Counted from the first letter of the stretch, positions 54,509 through 63,954 are shown. The stretch is 64,000 nucleotides of DNA from Blautia glucerasea (GCF_020537505.1 NZ_JAJBMO010000016.1:23656-87655), one strand, 5' to 3'. Translations and numbers: made by a program. The notes: generated by a model not told the origin, from the letters alone.

Positions 54509-55426
54509 GTGAAAACATCAGTTGTTATGACGACTTACAATGGTGAAAGATTCTTACCTGATATGTTAGATTCTTTACGTGAGCAAACACGAAAAATAGA
54601 CGAGCTGTTGATTTTTGATGATGGATCAACCGATGCCACTGTTGGTTTGATAGGAAACTATATAGACAAATATGGCTTAGAAAACTGGACAATACGACAG
54701 AATAAAGTGAACTTGGGCTGGGAGAAAAATTTTGTACAGGGTTTGAACCAGGCAAGGGGAGATGTCATTTTTCCGTGTGATCAAGATGACATTTGGCATA
54801 CAGATAAGATTGAGAAAATGGCAAAAGCGTTTGAAGATAACGCAGATATATGGCTGCTTGTTTCTGGATATCACGCCTTTAGTGAAAACGGCGGGAAAAT
54901 GGCAATACAACAAAAAGTTAGAACTGAGACAGATGAGTTGATTAGCAAAGTTATATTTGACGAAAAATATTATCAAATATTGAGACCGGGTTGCACAATG
55001 GCATTTAGAAAAGAGCTTTTACCGCTGTTTATGATAAATTGGAAGCCGGGTACACCTCATGATGCTGTTTTATGGACAATTGCTAATCTGTTAAGAAAAC
55101 TATATTTGTATAATGAAACGTTCATAGAGTATAGGCGGCACGAAAGCAATGCATCGAGGAAAATATCACATGGCTATAAGTATAAAGTAAATGAAATTAT
55201 AAGGACAAAGTGTATTAATGACTGGTATGTTCAATCTAGTTATTTTGACCCCAAATATGAAGATGATATACAGAGATGTAATATCTGGTGTGATTATAGG
55301 TATAAGTTACTTGTAAAAAAGAAATTCGTATATTGGGTAAAGCTTTTCAAGTATAGAAATATATATTTGACGAGAAAAAAATATATTGGAGATATAGTAT
55401 ATTATTTAAAAAATGATAAGAAATAG
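54509..55426 (+). CDS. GT2-family glycosyltransferase
   Basis: 305 residues from a GTG 3 bases after the previous stop. N-terminal SVVMTTYNGERFLPDMLDSL, FDDGSTDATV and the acidic metal site FPCDQDDIWHTDKI, typical of rhamnosyl-type GT2 enzymes. From here the DNA becomes clearly more AT-rich towards the 3' end, marking the approach to an imported block. The substrate cannot be named. Confidence 0.9.
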   Translation: MKTSVVMTTYNGERFLPDMLDSLREQTRKIDELLIFDDGSTDATVGLIGNYIDKYGLENWTIRQNKVNLGWEKNFVQGLNQARGDVIFPCDQDDIWHTDKIEKMAKAFEDNADIWLLVSGYHAFSENGGKMAIQQKVRTETDELISKVIFDEKYYQILRPGCTMAFRKELLPLFMINWKPGTPHDAVLWTIANLLRKLYLYNETFIEYRRHESNASRKISHGYKYKVNEIIRTKCINDWYVQSSYFDPKYEDDIQRCNIWCDYRYKLLVKKKFVYWVKLFKYRNIYLTRKKYIGDIVYYLKNDKK

Positions 55427-55527
55427 TCTTTTTTGAAAAAATAAACAGGGATTATTTCTAATCAAAATTGCTGCTTTACATAATTATATAAATATCTGAT
55501 TTTTAGTAACATTAGGGGGGAAAAAAT

Positions 55528-56835
55528 TTGGTTTGGATTTTAGCAATGTTATTGTGTATATTAACGATAATATCCTATAAGTTTTCAAAACGAGAGATAT
55601 GTAATCCAGCTGTGTTATTTATTTTCCCATTTTTTTTAATGTCTATTATTGGAATAATTAACAAAGAAAAATGGGAACTTAATGACATGAAACTACTTAC
55701 TACTATGGTACTCGTATTAGGTACATTAGCTTTTTTACTAGGATGTATATGTCAGTCTAAGATTAAAATTTCTCATGAAAAGGCTAATGAGGTTGACTTA
55801 GATGTTAATAAGAATATTTCAAGAACTTATTTACTTGCATCATTGATAATTGAATTAGTGGCCCTTGTTTCATATTCGTATTTATTGACAAAATGGGGAC
55901 TAGGACATGGTGCAATAGGGTTGTCAGCTTCTGTCAATTTGGCTATGATGAATGGAAAATTTGGCATGGGAGAAACCTTTAATTTGCCATTCATGATTTC
56001 ATCACTGGTTATTGGATCTAGAGCATTGTGTTATATTTATTCAACTATTTTAGCGAAAAATATTGTATATAGAAGAAAAGGGTACAATGTTCTTTTGGCT
56101 ATAAATATCATTATACCGATTTTTATTAATTTGCTGGGAGGTTCTCGTGGTTCAGCATTAGAACCTATTGTTGCTTTTGGTGTGTCGCTTCTTTTTTATT
56201 ATTATAAAAGCTATGATTGGAATAGAAAACTAAAGACAAAGTATGTTCTAGTAGGAATAGGTGCAGTCATTTTATTGATATATATATTCTTTTCAATAAA
56301 AGGAATTCTAGGGCGTAACGAAATGGATTGGAGTAACTTTTATGATGATTTCTATCGTTATTTCGGCGCTCAAGAGAAAAACTTGGATTATTATTTAAGC
56401 AGAGAATTAGAACATTCAACTGTATTTGGCTATGCAACATTAACTTCGTTTTATAATATTTTTAATACATACTTAGGATTTCATATAAAGGATACAATTG
56501 AAACACTATCTTTTGTAGTTATAAAAGGTGTAAATCTTGGTAATGTGTATACTTGTTTTTATAATTATTACATAGATTTTGGAATTTTTGGAGTTTTTAT
56601 TTTTAGTTTTGTTTCTGGATGGTGTTCACAATATTTGTATCGCAAGGCAAAATATTCATCAAACAAAATTATTGATAGTTGGCTAGTTATTTATAGCTAT
56701 GCAGCATCATGCTTGGTTTTTTGCTTTTTTGGAAATCGATTCTATAATAATTTGCTGGGAGCAAGTTTCTTTAGAATGATTTTGTGGATATATATTATAA
56801 AAATATTTTTACTAAAAACAAAATTAAAAAGGTAA
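55528..56835 (+). CDS. Wzy-like O-antigen/exopolysaccharide polymerase
   Basis: 435 residues from a TTG at 55528 with AGGGGGG upstream. About 11-12 membrane helices throughout, with a large external loop region around 255-330 (GRNEMDWSNFYDDFYRYFG, DYYLSRELEHSTVFGYATL), as in oligosaccharide repeat-unit polymerases. It would join lipid-linked units outside the membrane. These proteins have little sequence conservation, so the call rests on topology, the GGSRGSALEPIVAFG stretch and position between transferases and flippase. Very AT-rich coding sequence. Confidence 0.8.
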   Translation: MVWILAMLLCILTIISYKFSKREICNPAVLFIFPFFLMSIIGIINKEKWELNDMKLLTTMVLVLGTLAFLLGCICQSKIKISHEKANEVDLDVNKNISRTYLLASLIIELVALVSYSYLLTKWGLGHGAIGLSASVNLAMMNGKFGMGETFNLPFMISSLVIGSRALCYIYSTILAKNIVYRRKGYNVLLAINIIIPIFINLLGGSRGSALEPIVAFGVSLLFYYYKSYDWNRKLKTKYVLVGIGAVILLIYIFFSIKGILGRNEMDWSNFYDDFYRYFGAQEKNLDYYLSRELEHSTVFGYATLTSFYNIFNTYLGFHIKDTIETLSFVVIKGVNLGNVYTCFYNYYIDFGIFGVFIFSFVSGWCSQYLYRKAKYSSNKIIDSWLVIYSYAASCLVFCFFGNRFYNNLLGASFFRMILWIYIIKIFLLKTKLKR

Positions 56836-56851
56836 GGAAGGAAAAAATAGT

Positions 56852-57766
56852 ATGTTTGGATGTGTGGTAGTTACTTATAATAGATTGAATAAATTGAAAA
56901 TTACGCTTTCTCATTATGATGATCAATTGGAAAGAGATGACGTGCTGATTGTTGTAAATAATGGGTCGGATGATGGAACTAAGGAATATTTGCTTGATTG
57001 GGAAAAGCAGACAAATAGAAAATACAAAATAATATGTATTCATATGGAGCAGAATGATGGTGGTGCTTCAGGTTTTAAAATCGGTTTAGAGAAGGCTACG
57101 AAGCTTGGAATTGATTGGTGTATGATAAGTGATGATGATGCTTACCTTGGAAACGATTATATAAAAAAGTTGAAGGATTGTATATTTAAATTTGGAAACG
57201 ATTATAGTGTATTTTGTTCAAAAGTTATTTATCCTAATAAACAAATACAATATTTGCATAGACGGTATTTAAAAAAGGGAATACTCGGAATTAAAGGAAT
57301 AAGTGCTTCGGATAGTGATTATAGTAAATTTGTGTTTGACATAAATTTATTTTCTTTTGTAGGGGTTTGCATTAAAATGAGTGTGATTGAGGATGTCGGC
57401 TATCCGGATGAAAATTATTTTATTTGGTATGATGATACAGACCTATCTATAAGAATAAATCAGAAGTACAAAATAGGATGTTTTACAGATCTAGTAATGA
57501 TCCATGATTGTGGCAATAATGGTGCAAATGGAATTGTTACATTTAAAGAGTATTATGGATATAGAAATAGATTATATACTTTAAAAAAATATTTTGATAA
57601 ACGCTATTATATTTCATATTTGTTATTATTGCGTCTTAGATGTATTTCGAATAAAAGAAAGTGTCCTCAACGAGTTGAAATTATAGAGGATGCAATAAAA
57701 GGATTTTATAGAAATGAGAAAGGGAAAAATATAAAATATCTTCCTAATACTTTTAAGAGAAAATGA
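56852..57766 (+). CDS. GT2-family glycosyltransferase (GlfT2/rhamnosyl-like)
   Basis: 304 residues; GGAAGGAA upstream of the ATG. CVVVTYNRLNKLKITLSHYD, VVNNGSDDGTKEYLL, the NDGGASGFKIGLEKA loop and the metal site MISDDDAYLG are typical of galactofuranosyl- and rhamnosyl-transferases of the GT2 family. The catalytic region WYDDTDLSIRINQ follows. Because a UDP-galactopyranose mutase lies downstream, a galactofuranosyl role is attractive but unproven. AT-rich. Confidence 0.87.
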   Translation: MFGCVVVTYNRLNKLKITLSHYDDQLERDDVLIVVNNGSDDGTKEYLLDWEKQTNRKYKIICIHMEQNDGGASGFKIGLEKATKLGIDWCMISDDDAYLGNDYIKKLKDCIFKFGNDYSVFCSKVIYPNKQIQYLHRRYLKKGILGIKGISASDSDYSKFVFDINLFSFVGVCIKMSVIEDVGYPDENYFIWYDDTDLSIRINQKYKIGCFTDLVMIHDCGNNGANGIVTFKEYYGYRNRLYTLKKYFDKRYYISYLLLLRLRCISNKRKCPQRVEIIEDAIKGFYRNEKGKNIKYLPNTFKRK

Positions 57767-57945
57767 AAGTGAAAAAAATATATATTGACCGCATACACTG
57801 TAAGACAGTAAACAAAACTACGTGAAAATTTAGGTATATAATCTACGAATTGAAAGTGCTTTGTAAGAGAAAATGCACAGTTATTCTAAAATATTTTCTT
57901 ACATTTGCAGGCTAGATAATTGATGAGACAGTTATAAACTATCAG
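57767..57945. other. AT-rich intergenic stretch without a recognisable gene
   Basis: No frame with a ribosome site and no convincing terminator. Together with the fragment at 57946 it fills the 320 bases between the GT2 gene and the flippase, probably degraded former coding sequence. Confidence 0.4.
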
Positions 57946-58044
57946 ATGATTTACCTGTGTGGCTTTATGTCTGCACATAATGGATTTGAATATGCAGTTT
58001 TTCAAATTTGCTCATTTATAGTTATTTATGCGATTTTGTTTTAA
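57946..58044 (+). pseudogene. Possible C-terminal remnant of a membrane protein
   Basis: A 32-residue frame ending in a hydrophobic helix (VFQICSFIVIYAILF) before TAA at 58042-58044. There is no ribosome site and no start of its own. It may be the tail of a lost membrane protein such as an acyltransferase or polymerase, in line with the mosaic nature of the locus. Confidence 0.25.
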
Positions 58045-58086
58045 CCCCAAAATAACAGTTTATATAGAAAGGCTATTGTTTATATA

Positions 58087-59553
58087 ATGAAACAAAAATC
58101 TTTAAAACTAAATATTATAATGAACATGTTATTAACGATGTCATCTTTTATTTTTCCTCTTATAACATTTCCGTATGTTTCACGAATTTTGTTACCTGAA
58201 GGAACTGGAAAGGTATCGTTTGCTACTTCGCTAATTTCATATTTTTCAATGTTTGCTCAATTGGGAATACCAACATATGGAATCAGAGCATGTGCAAAGG
58301 TTAGGGACAATAGAGAAGAACTAACTCGTACTGCTCAAGAATTGCTTATTATTAATTTAATTATGAGTGTGATATCGTATGTTTTATTTTTCGGCGCGAT
58401 TTTACTGGTGCCTCGTTTACACAATGAGAGGAATCTTTATGTAATTGCTAGTTGTACAATTATACTTACTTCAATAGGCATGGAATGGCTATATAAGGCT
58501 CTAGAACAATACACCTATATAACTATAAGGTCAGTATTGTTTAAGTTTATTGCTTTAATCATGATGTTTCTTTTGATTCATAAAAAATCAGATTACCTTT
58601 TGTACGGTGGAATTTCAATTTTTGCAGCATCTGCATCAAATATATTTAATTTTATAAATGTCCATAGATTTATCGATTTAAGGCCTGTTGGAAACTATAA
58701 TTTTAAACGGCATTTAAAGCCGATTATAACTTTTTTTGCAATGGCATGTGCTACGACAATTTACACAAATCTTGACACAGTTATGCTCGGATTTATGAAG
58801 ACTAATGTTGATGTGGGATATTATAATGCGGCTGTAAAAATTAAAAATATTTTAGTTTCGGTAGTTACTTCACTTGGGGCTGTTCTTTTGCCTAGAGCAA
58901 CTTATTATGTGGAACATAACTTAATAGATGATTTTTGGAGAATAACAAGAAAAGCATTGAATTTTGTGGCTTTAATAGCAACACCATTAATGATTTATTT
59001 TATATTATTTGCAAAAGAAGGAATTTATTTTTTGTCAGGTAGTGCTTATGCAGGGGCAGTTTTTCCAATGCAAATAATTATGCCAACATTGTTGTTTATA
59101 GGAATAACAAATGTTTTAGGAATACAGATATTAGTCCCAATTGGAAAAGAAAACGTAGTACTTTTTTCAGAAATAGCAGGTGCTGTTACTGATTTGATTA
59201 TTAATTTGATACTAATTCCTCGGTTCTCTTCAGCAGGTGCTGCAATAGGAACTTTAGTAGCAGAGTTTGTTGTGCTATTGGTGCAATATTTTTCGCTCTA
59301 TAAAAATGTAAACAAGGCATTTAAGAATATACATTATATGAGAATAATTATGGCAATTATATTAGGTACAGTATGTTCTGTTTGGCTTAAAAACGCTAAT
59401 TTGAATTCCTTTTTTACGCTGGTACTATCATCCGTTTTATTTTGGGGCGTGTATTGTGGATACCTTTTTATGAGAAAAGAACCTATGGTTGCAGAAATTT
59501 GGAATATGTTAACATCTAAAGTGAAAATAATTAAAAAAATGGATGCTAAGTAA
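58087..59553 (+). CDS. Wzx-type polysaccharide flippase
   Basis: 488 residues with about 14 membrane helices. The N-terminal NMLLTMSSFIFPLITFPYVSRILLPEG and SLISYFSMFAQLGIPTYGIRACAK are hallmarks of Wzx/RfbX transporters, which flip undecaprenyl-linked repeat units outward. It works with the Wzy-like protein upstream. The ribosome site (AGAAAGG) is distant, about 15 bases before the ATG. Very AT-rich, like the genes before it and unlike those after it. Confidence 0.92.
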   Translation: MKQKSLKLNIIMNMLLTMSSFIFPLITFPYVSRILLPEGTGKVSFATSLISYFSMFAQLGIPTYGIRACAKVRDNREELTRTAQELLIINLIMSVISYVLFFGAILLVPRLHNERNLYVIASCTIILTSIGMEWLYKALEQYTYITIRSVLFKFIALIMMFLLIHKKSDYLLYGGISIFAASASNIFNFINVHRFIDLRPVGNYNFKRHLKPIITFFAMACATTIYTNLDTVMLGFMKTNVDVGYYNAAVKIKNILVSVVTSLGAVLLPRATYYVEHNLIDDFWRITRKALNFVALIATPLMIYFILFAKEGIYFLSGSAYAGAVFPMQIIMPTLLFIGITNVLGIQILVPIGKENVVLFSEIAGAVTDLIINLILIPRFSSAGAAIGTLVAEFVVLLVQYFSLYKNVNKAFKNIHYMRIIMAIILGTVCSVWLKNANLNSFFTLVLSSVLFWGVYCGYLFMRKEPMVAEIWNMLTSKVKIIKKMDAK

Positions 59554-59648
59554 TGAATTGTATTAAGTAAAATCTGCACTTTTTCTGATAGATATGAGTG
59601 CTTGAAAAGTTAAGAAGTCTTTTATCCAATGAAAGGAAGCGAAAAAAT

Positions 59649-60758
59649 ATGTACGATTATTTAGTAGTAGGCACTGGTCTTTATGGAGCAATTTTTGCCC
59701 ATGAAGCTAAAGCTCATGGAAAATCTGTTCTAGTAGTAGATAAGCGTCCTAATATCGCAGGAAACATCTATACCGAGAACATTGAGGGCATCAACGTCCA
59801 TAAGTATGGAGCACACATTTTCCATACCAACAACAAAAAAGTATGGAACTACATCACGCAATTTGCAGAGTTTAATCGGTTCACCAATTCACCCGTGGCT
59901 AATTATAAAGGTGAGCTGTACTCACTGCCTTTCAATATGTACACTTTCAATAAGATGTGGGGTGTTGTGACGCCAGAGGAAGCCTCCACTAAGATTGAGG
60001 AACAGCGTAAAGAAATTACTGGTGAGCCGCAGAATCTCGAAGAGCAAGCCATTTCTCTTGTCGGCCGTGATATCTACGAGAAACTTATTAAGGGCTACAC
60101 TGAGAAGCAATGGGGGCGCGATTGTAAAGAGTTGCCGTCCTTTATTATTAAGCGTCTTCCAGTTCGTCTGACTTTTGATAACAACTACTTCAATGCACTT
60201 TATCAGGGTATCCCTGTCGGTGGTTATACCAAGATGATTGCTAATCTGCTGGATGGCATTGAGGTTCGTTTGAATACAGACTATCTGGAGAACAAAGCTG
60301 AGTTGGATGCATTGGCTGATAAGGTTGTATACACTGGACCGATTGATGCTTACTTTGACTATAAGCTGGGTACGCTGGAATACCGTTCTGTCCGCTTTGA
60401 AACGGAAACTTTGGATAAGCCAAACTTCCAGGGAAATGCTGCAGTGAACTATACCGACCGTGAAACTCCGTGGACTCGTATCATTGAACACAAATGGTTT
60501 GAGTTTGGTAAGGATGAGAACGGCAATGATCTGCCGAAGACTATCATCAGCCGCGAGTACAGCAGTGAATGGAAACCGGGAGATGAGCCGTATTATCCGG
60601 TCAATGATGCTAAGAACGGCTTGCTTTATTCTGAATACAAGAAGCTGGCGGATGCAGAGGATAAAGTGATTTTTGGCGGACGCCTTGGTGAGTATAAGTA
60701 TTATGACATGGATCAGGTAATTGCGGCTGTATTAGATAGATGCGAGAAGGAATTTTAA
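59649..60758 (+). CDS. glf: UDP-galactopyranose mutase
   Basis: FAD enzyme that converts UDP-galactopyranose to UDP-galactofuranose. 369 residues from the ATG at 59649 (AAAGGAAG upstream); a longer form from 59598 is unlikely. FAD-binding YLVVGTGLYGAIFAHEA, VVDKRPNIAGNIYTE, KYGAHIFHTNNKKVW, the GYTEKQWGRD substrate loop and the C-terminal FGGRLGEYKYYDMDQVI are all present. Base composition returns to that of the core. It implies galactofuranose in the polymer. Confidence 0.95.
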   Translation: MYDYLVVGTGLYGAIFAHEAKAHGKSVLVVDKRPNIAGNIYTENIEGINVHKYGAHIFHTNNKKVWNYITQFAEFNRFTNSPVANYKGELYSLPFNMYTFNKMWGVVTPEEASTKIEEQRKEITGEPQNLEEQAISLVGRDIYEKLIKGYTEKQWGRDCKELPSFIIKRLPVRLTFDNNYFNALYQGIPVGGYTKMIANLLDGIEVRLNTDYLENKAELDALADKVVYTGPIDAYFDYKLGTLEYRSVRFETETLDKPNFQGNAAVNYTDRETPWTRIIEHKWFEFGKDENGNDLPKTIISREYSSEWKPGDEPYYPVNDAKNGLLYSEYKKLADAEDKVIFGGRLGEYKYYDMDQVIAAVLDRCEKEF

Positions 60759-60775
60759 TAGAGAGAAAAGAAAAA

Positions 60776-61678
60776 ATGAACACAACATTACTTATCATGG
60801 CCGCCGGAATCGGCAGCCGATTTGGAACAGGAATTAAACAGTTGGAGCCGGTCGATGATGCAAACCATATTATTATGGACTACTCGATTCATGATGCGAT
60901 TGAAGCCGGTTTCAATCATGTGGTATTTATCATCCGTAAAGATATTGAAAAAGAGTTCAAAGAGGTCATCGGTGATCGTATTGCCTCTATTTGCTCCGCT
61001 CATAATGTAACCGTGGACTACGCTTTCCAGGATATCAACGGTATTCCGGGAGAACTTCCGGCAGGCCGTACAAAGCCGTGGGGAACCGGACAGGCCGTAC
61101 TTGCAGCGAAGAAGGTAATCATGACCCCGTTCATTGTGATTAATGCAGATGATTACTATGGCAAGGAAGGCTTCAAAGCTGTCCATGAGTATCTGGTAAA
61201 TGGTGGCAAGTCCTGTATGGCTGGTTTCGTTCTGAAGAATACCCTGTCTGATAACGGTGGTGTGACTCGTGGTATCTGCAAGATGGATGAGAATGGAAAC
61301 TTGACTGAGGTTGTGGAAACCAAGAACATCGTCAAGACTGCAGATGGAGCAGAGGCAGACGGTGTGGTTGTTGATGTGAATTCTCTGGTATCCATGAATA
61401 TGTGGGGCTTGACTCCTGACTTCCTGGCTGTGTTGGAGGAAGGATTCAAAGAGTTCTTTGAAAAGGAAGTGCCGGGCAATCCGCTGAAGGCAGAGTATCT
61501 GATTCCTATTTTCATCGGTCAGCTATTGGAGCAGGGAAAGATGTTCGTAAAGGTTTTGAAAACCAACGATACCTGGTATGGTATGACCTACCATGAAGAC
61601 GTTGCAGCTGTAAAGGACAGCTTCAAGGAGATGCTGAAGAATGGTGTGTACAAGGCTGATTTGTTTTCAGACCTGTGA
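60776..61678 (+). CDS. Sugar nucleotidyltransferase-like protein
   Basis: 300 residues from the ATG at 60776; a start at 60740 would overlap glf. N-terminal LLIMAAGIGSRFGTGIKQLEPV is the nucleotide-binding signature of NDP-sugar pyrophosphorylases, although the usual G-x-G-T-R-L is changed to GIGSRFG. VINADDYYGKEGF is the metal site. C-terminal GMTYHEDVAAVKDSFKEM is typical of this Firmicutes subfamily. It probably supplies an activated sugar for the locus; the base and sugar cannot be told. Last gene of the polysaccharide operon. Confidence 0.85.
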   Translation: MNTTLLIMAAGIGSRFGTGIKQLEPVDDANHIIMDYSIHDAIEAGFNHVVFIIRKDIEKEFKEVIGDRIASICSAHNVTVDYAFQDINGIPGELPAGRTKPWGTGQAVLAAKKVIMTPFIVINADDYYGKEGFKAVHEYLVNGGKSCMAGFVLKNTLSDNGGVTRGICKMDENGNLTEVVETKNIVKTADGAEADGVVVDVNSLVSMNMWGLTPDFLAVLEEGFKEFFEKEVPGNPLKAEYLIPIFIGQLLEQGKMFVKVLKTNDTWYGMTYHEDVAAVKDSFKEMLKNGVYKADLFSDL

Positions 61679-61718
61679 TATTCTTGAACCATCATAACAG
61701 GAAAGAGGTTTGTGTCCT

Positions 61719-62048
61719 ATGCCCAGAACAAAAGGTAGCAAGAATAAGCCCAAAACTGTGACCGCTGATTTTGCAACACAGCTTGCAGAAAAGCAGTCCT
61801 CAAGGGAAGCACTCGCAGCCGAGATTGCATCCATCACCGCCAACATTAACACTTTGAAGGCTGATCTGAAAGCAAAAAAGGCTGCTTTGAGGAAGGCTGA
61901 AAAAGAAGTGGCAGCTTTGGAAGCAAAGAAAGCAAAGGCAGATGCTAAGGCTGCAGAGGAAGCAAAGAAAGCAGAAGCGGAATCCGTTCTAAAGAAATTG
62001 CTTGCCGAAGGCATAAGTGCCGATGAAATTCTCGCTAAACTGAAATAA
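61719..62048 (+). CDS. Small Lys/Ala-rich coiled-coil protein, mobile-element associated
   Basis: 109 residues from the ATG at 61719 (AGAGG 10 bases upstream). A basic start MPRTKGSKNKPKTVTADF is followed by an uninterrupted helix of Ala, Lys and Glu (about 20-90) predicted as a coiled coil, and a C-terminal LLAEGISADEILAKLK. The start resembles that of small proteins found on Lachnospiraceae conjugative elements; a nucleic-acid-binding role is a guess. A strong terminator follows at once. Confidence 0.65.
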   Translation: MPRTKGSKNKPKTVTADFATQLAEKQSSREALAAEIASITANINTLKADLKAKKAALRKAEKEVAALEAKKAKADAKAAEEAKKAEAESVLKKLLAEGISADEILAKLK

Positions 62049-62053
62049 CACGA

Positions 62054-62100
62054 AAAACCCGTGATGGACAGGCATAACGCACTGTTCATCACGGGTTTTA
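62054..62100. terminator. Strong terminator between convergent genes
   Basis: AAAACCCGTGATG (62054-62066) pairs perfectly with CATCACGGGTTTT (62087-62099); an inner ACAG/CTGT pair extends it. The A-run on the left and T-run on the right allow function in both directions. Confidence 0.85.
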
Positions 62101-62119
62101 GGGTTATAAGAACATAAGT

Positions 62120-62674
62120 TTATCCAGCGGCCACATCAAACTGAAAATGTGCCGGAAGGTTGAACTGTTTGATAAACGCATGGTGCTGGGCGTGATAGTG
62201 CCTTAGATCATATCCCAGATGATGCAGCTCAAGAAGTTTTACCATCACCAGATTGAGGTGAATCCGTTTGGCTACAGAGATTTGCGCAGCGTCTAACCCG
62301 CGCTTTGTCATTTGATAGACTTCATCACTGTCCAGCATCAGGTGGGATGTGAAAGCGTTATGCTCGTAAAGACGGATGTGCTTATCCTTAATGGTCAGAA
62401 ACTTGTTCAAGGTATGCAGGTCCATAAGCAGCTGATGCTCCAGATAATGCCCCAGCGCATAGCCGCACACCATCTGCTTCGTCTGTTTGTCCAGCTGGCG
62501 ATTGATAAGAATTAATGGCTTATCAAAATAGAGCGAAAGTAAACCCAACATATCTTTAATGCGGGATGTTTCACTGATGTCCAGACTGCAACTGCGCGCG
62601 ATCTGTTTGATGTTGCGAGTTCCGGCAGTTTGGACAAGTTCGTTGGCAGCCTGGTGAATAAACGAAGAATCCAT
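62120..62674 (-). CDS. Degenerate ImmA/IrrE-like protein
   Basis: 184 residues from the ATG at 62674 (AAGGAGA 7 bases upstream; 62701 is less likely). The middle reads CGYALGHYLEHQLLMD followed by EHNAFTSHLMLDSDEVYQM. ImmA/IrrE peptidases have AHELGHxxxH and ExxANxFAxxLL in these places, so the HExxH zinc site seems to have lost its Glu (AL in place of HE). It lies 45 bases after the Xre gene in the same operon, the usual repressor/anti-repressor pairing of ICEs such as ICEBs1. Whether it still cleaves the repressor is doubtful. Confidence 0.65.
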   Translation of the reverse strand: MDSSFIHQAANELVQTAGTRNIKQIARSCSLDISETSRIKDMLGLLSLYFDKPLILINRQLDKQTKQMVCGYALGHYLEHQLLMDLHTLNKFLTIKDKHIRLYEHNAFTSHLMLDSDEVYQMTKRGLDAAQISVAKRIHLNLVMVKLLELHHLGYDLRHYHAQHHAFIKQFNLPAHFQFDVAAG

Positions 62675-62719
62675 AATGTGATCTCCTTCCGGGGATGGCA
62701 TAGTGAATGGAACAGTGGT

Positions 62720-63121
62720 TTACAGGTTCATGATTCGTTCCTTTTCTCGTTTTTGTTCTCGGTACTTAAAATAGGCTTTGTGCATTTCATACATGATGCC
62801 GTCCATATCCTGCGGGGTCAACTCTCCGCTGGCAAATAGCTCAGTAAGCTCAAATGCGAGATGCTGGGCTTCTATTTTACCCTTTTTTCCGTAGGCTTCG
62901 GCGGCACGTTCGATAAATAAAGACTGATCCGGCTGTAAATAGGTCAGAGGCACATGAAATATATCGGCCATCTTTTCAAGCATTTCAATACTGCGAGGGT
63001 AGCGGCCATCACGCTCCCATCCGATGATCGTTCGTTTGTTGATACCCAGACATTGCGCCAATTCGTCCTGTGTTAAAGAATGTTTCTTTCGTAGATCGCG
63101 AACTTTCTCTCCAAATTTCAT
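62720..63121 (-). CDS. Xre-family repressor
   Basis: 133 residues. N-terminal helix-turn-helix KVRDLRKKHSLTQDELAQCLGINKRTIIGWERDGRYP (about 6-42 in all) is of the cI/Xre type; the helical C-terminal part (about 75-133) likely dimerises. It is divergent from the 63406 gene with a consensus promoter between, and in front of an ImmA-like gene, so it probably controls the decision of the adjacent mobile element to stay or leave. Confidence 0.88.
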   Translation of the reverse strand: MKFGEKVRDLRKKHSLTQDELAQCLGINKRTIIGWERDGRYPRSIEMLEKMADIFHVPLTYLQPDQSLFIERAAEAYGKKGKIEAQHLAFELTELFASGELTPQDMDGIMYEMHKAYFKYREQKREKERIMNL

Positions 63122-63223
63122 GTTTGCAACCTTTCTATGGCGTAGTTATCGTGCTGTAACAATGTGCAACGGGATTTGTAAATATTCAATCTGGAAGATG
63201 CAACAAATTTTCACATTTACATC

Positions 63224-63252
63224 TTGACACGGCGACACGACTTGCTTATAAT
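63224..63252 (+). promoter_or_regulatory. Perfect-consensus sigma-A promoter facing right
   Basis: TTGACA (63224-63229), 17-base spacer, TATAAT (63247-63252): full match to consensus in both boxes and spacing. It lies between the divergent Xre gene and the 63406 gene, leaving a leader of about 150 bases. Such a strong promoter beside a repressor gene is a likely repressor target. Confidence 0.85.
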
Positions 63253-63405
63253 ATATGCTATATTCTATCATCTTTTGGATTATTATACCGTAAAAATCGT
63301 AAATATGCAAGCCGAAAAAGGTGAAAAAAGAGCGGAAGTTCAAAAGGTGAAATTGAATAGAAGAAAAGAAGAAACTTAAACCAACACAAAGGAGGCCGTG
63401 AGAAG

Positions 63406-63612
63406 ATGAGCAACGGAGAACATGAAATCCGCACCCCAAAGGGGCTGCGGATCGGAAATCGCAGTGTCGTTGATGGAAAGAATATGCTTCAGATCAAGCG
63501 TGGTGGCTGTGAAGATTATATTTCTGCTGAATCTCTGGTGGAGTGTATTCACGGCCTTCCTGTGAAGAGTATCGAGTTTTTCACAGCAGAGAGCCATCGG
63601 AAAGAAGCCTGA
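63406..63612 (+). CDS. Small protein of unknown function in the mobile-element edge, 68 aa
   Basis: ATG with AAGGAGG 10 bases upstream, behind the strong promoter. The product reads IRTPKGLRIGNRSVVDGKNM ... SLVECIHGLPVKSIEFFTAE, with a beta-rich look and no membrane helix. Small proteins like this occur at the start of integrative elements, but I do not recognise the family. Confidence 0.6.
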   Translation: MSNGEHEIRTPKGLRIGNRSVVDGKNMLQIKRGGCEDYISAESLVECIHGLPVKSIEFFTAESHRKEA

Positions 63613-63760
63613 AGCAGAGTACTTCATCGGACACTGAAAGCGCAGAGGTGGAATCTTAGGCGGCACGTAGTTAGCCGACCAGCTCCACCAGACGTTCTTT
63701 TGGGTCTACAATATAATATCTGTTTGTTTAGAGCGATACCGTAGCAATATGTGATATAGG
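63613..63760 (+). other. Intergenic stretch with GC-rich pairing potential
   Basis: Contains GGTGGA and TCCACC (about 63649-63689) enclosing GGC/GCC pairs, then an AT-rich stretch with a TATAAT at 63712-63717 that has no good -35 box. It may be part of the 3' untranslated region or a small RNA; nothing firm. Confidence 0.25.
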
Positions 63761-63830
63761 CCGGAACAGAATGAGCGAATGCAGCGCAGTAGTGCGCCTG
63801 TGAGTAACTCATCCTGTTCCGGTTTTTTAA
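63761..63830 (+). terminator. Long hairpin terminator
   Basis: CCGGAACAG and ATGAG (63761-63775) pair with CTCAT and CTGTTCCGG (63808-63822); an inner GCGCA/TGCGC hairpin sits in the loop. It is followed by TTTTTT and another T8 stretch. Confidence 0.85.
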
Positions 63831-63954
63831 TTTTTTTTCAAAAACACCTTGCGAAATGCCCTTCCAGCAATTCTATATATGAGAGACTAAACATCACACC
63901 TTAAAAGTGAATCATGAAATAACGATGCAGTAGGAAAAGTCTTAGATGATTATT

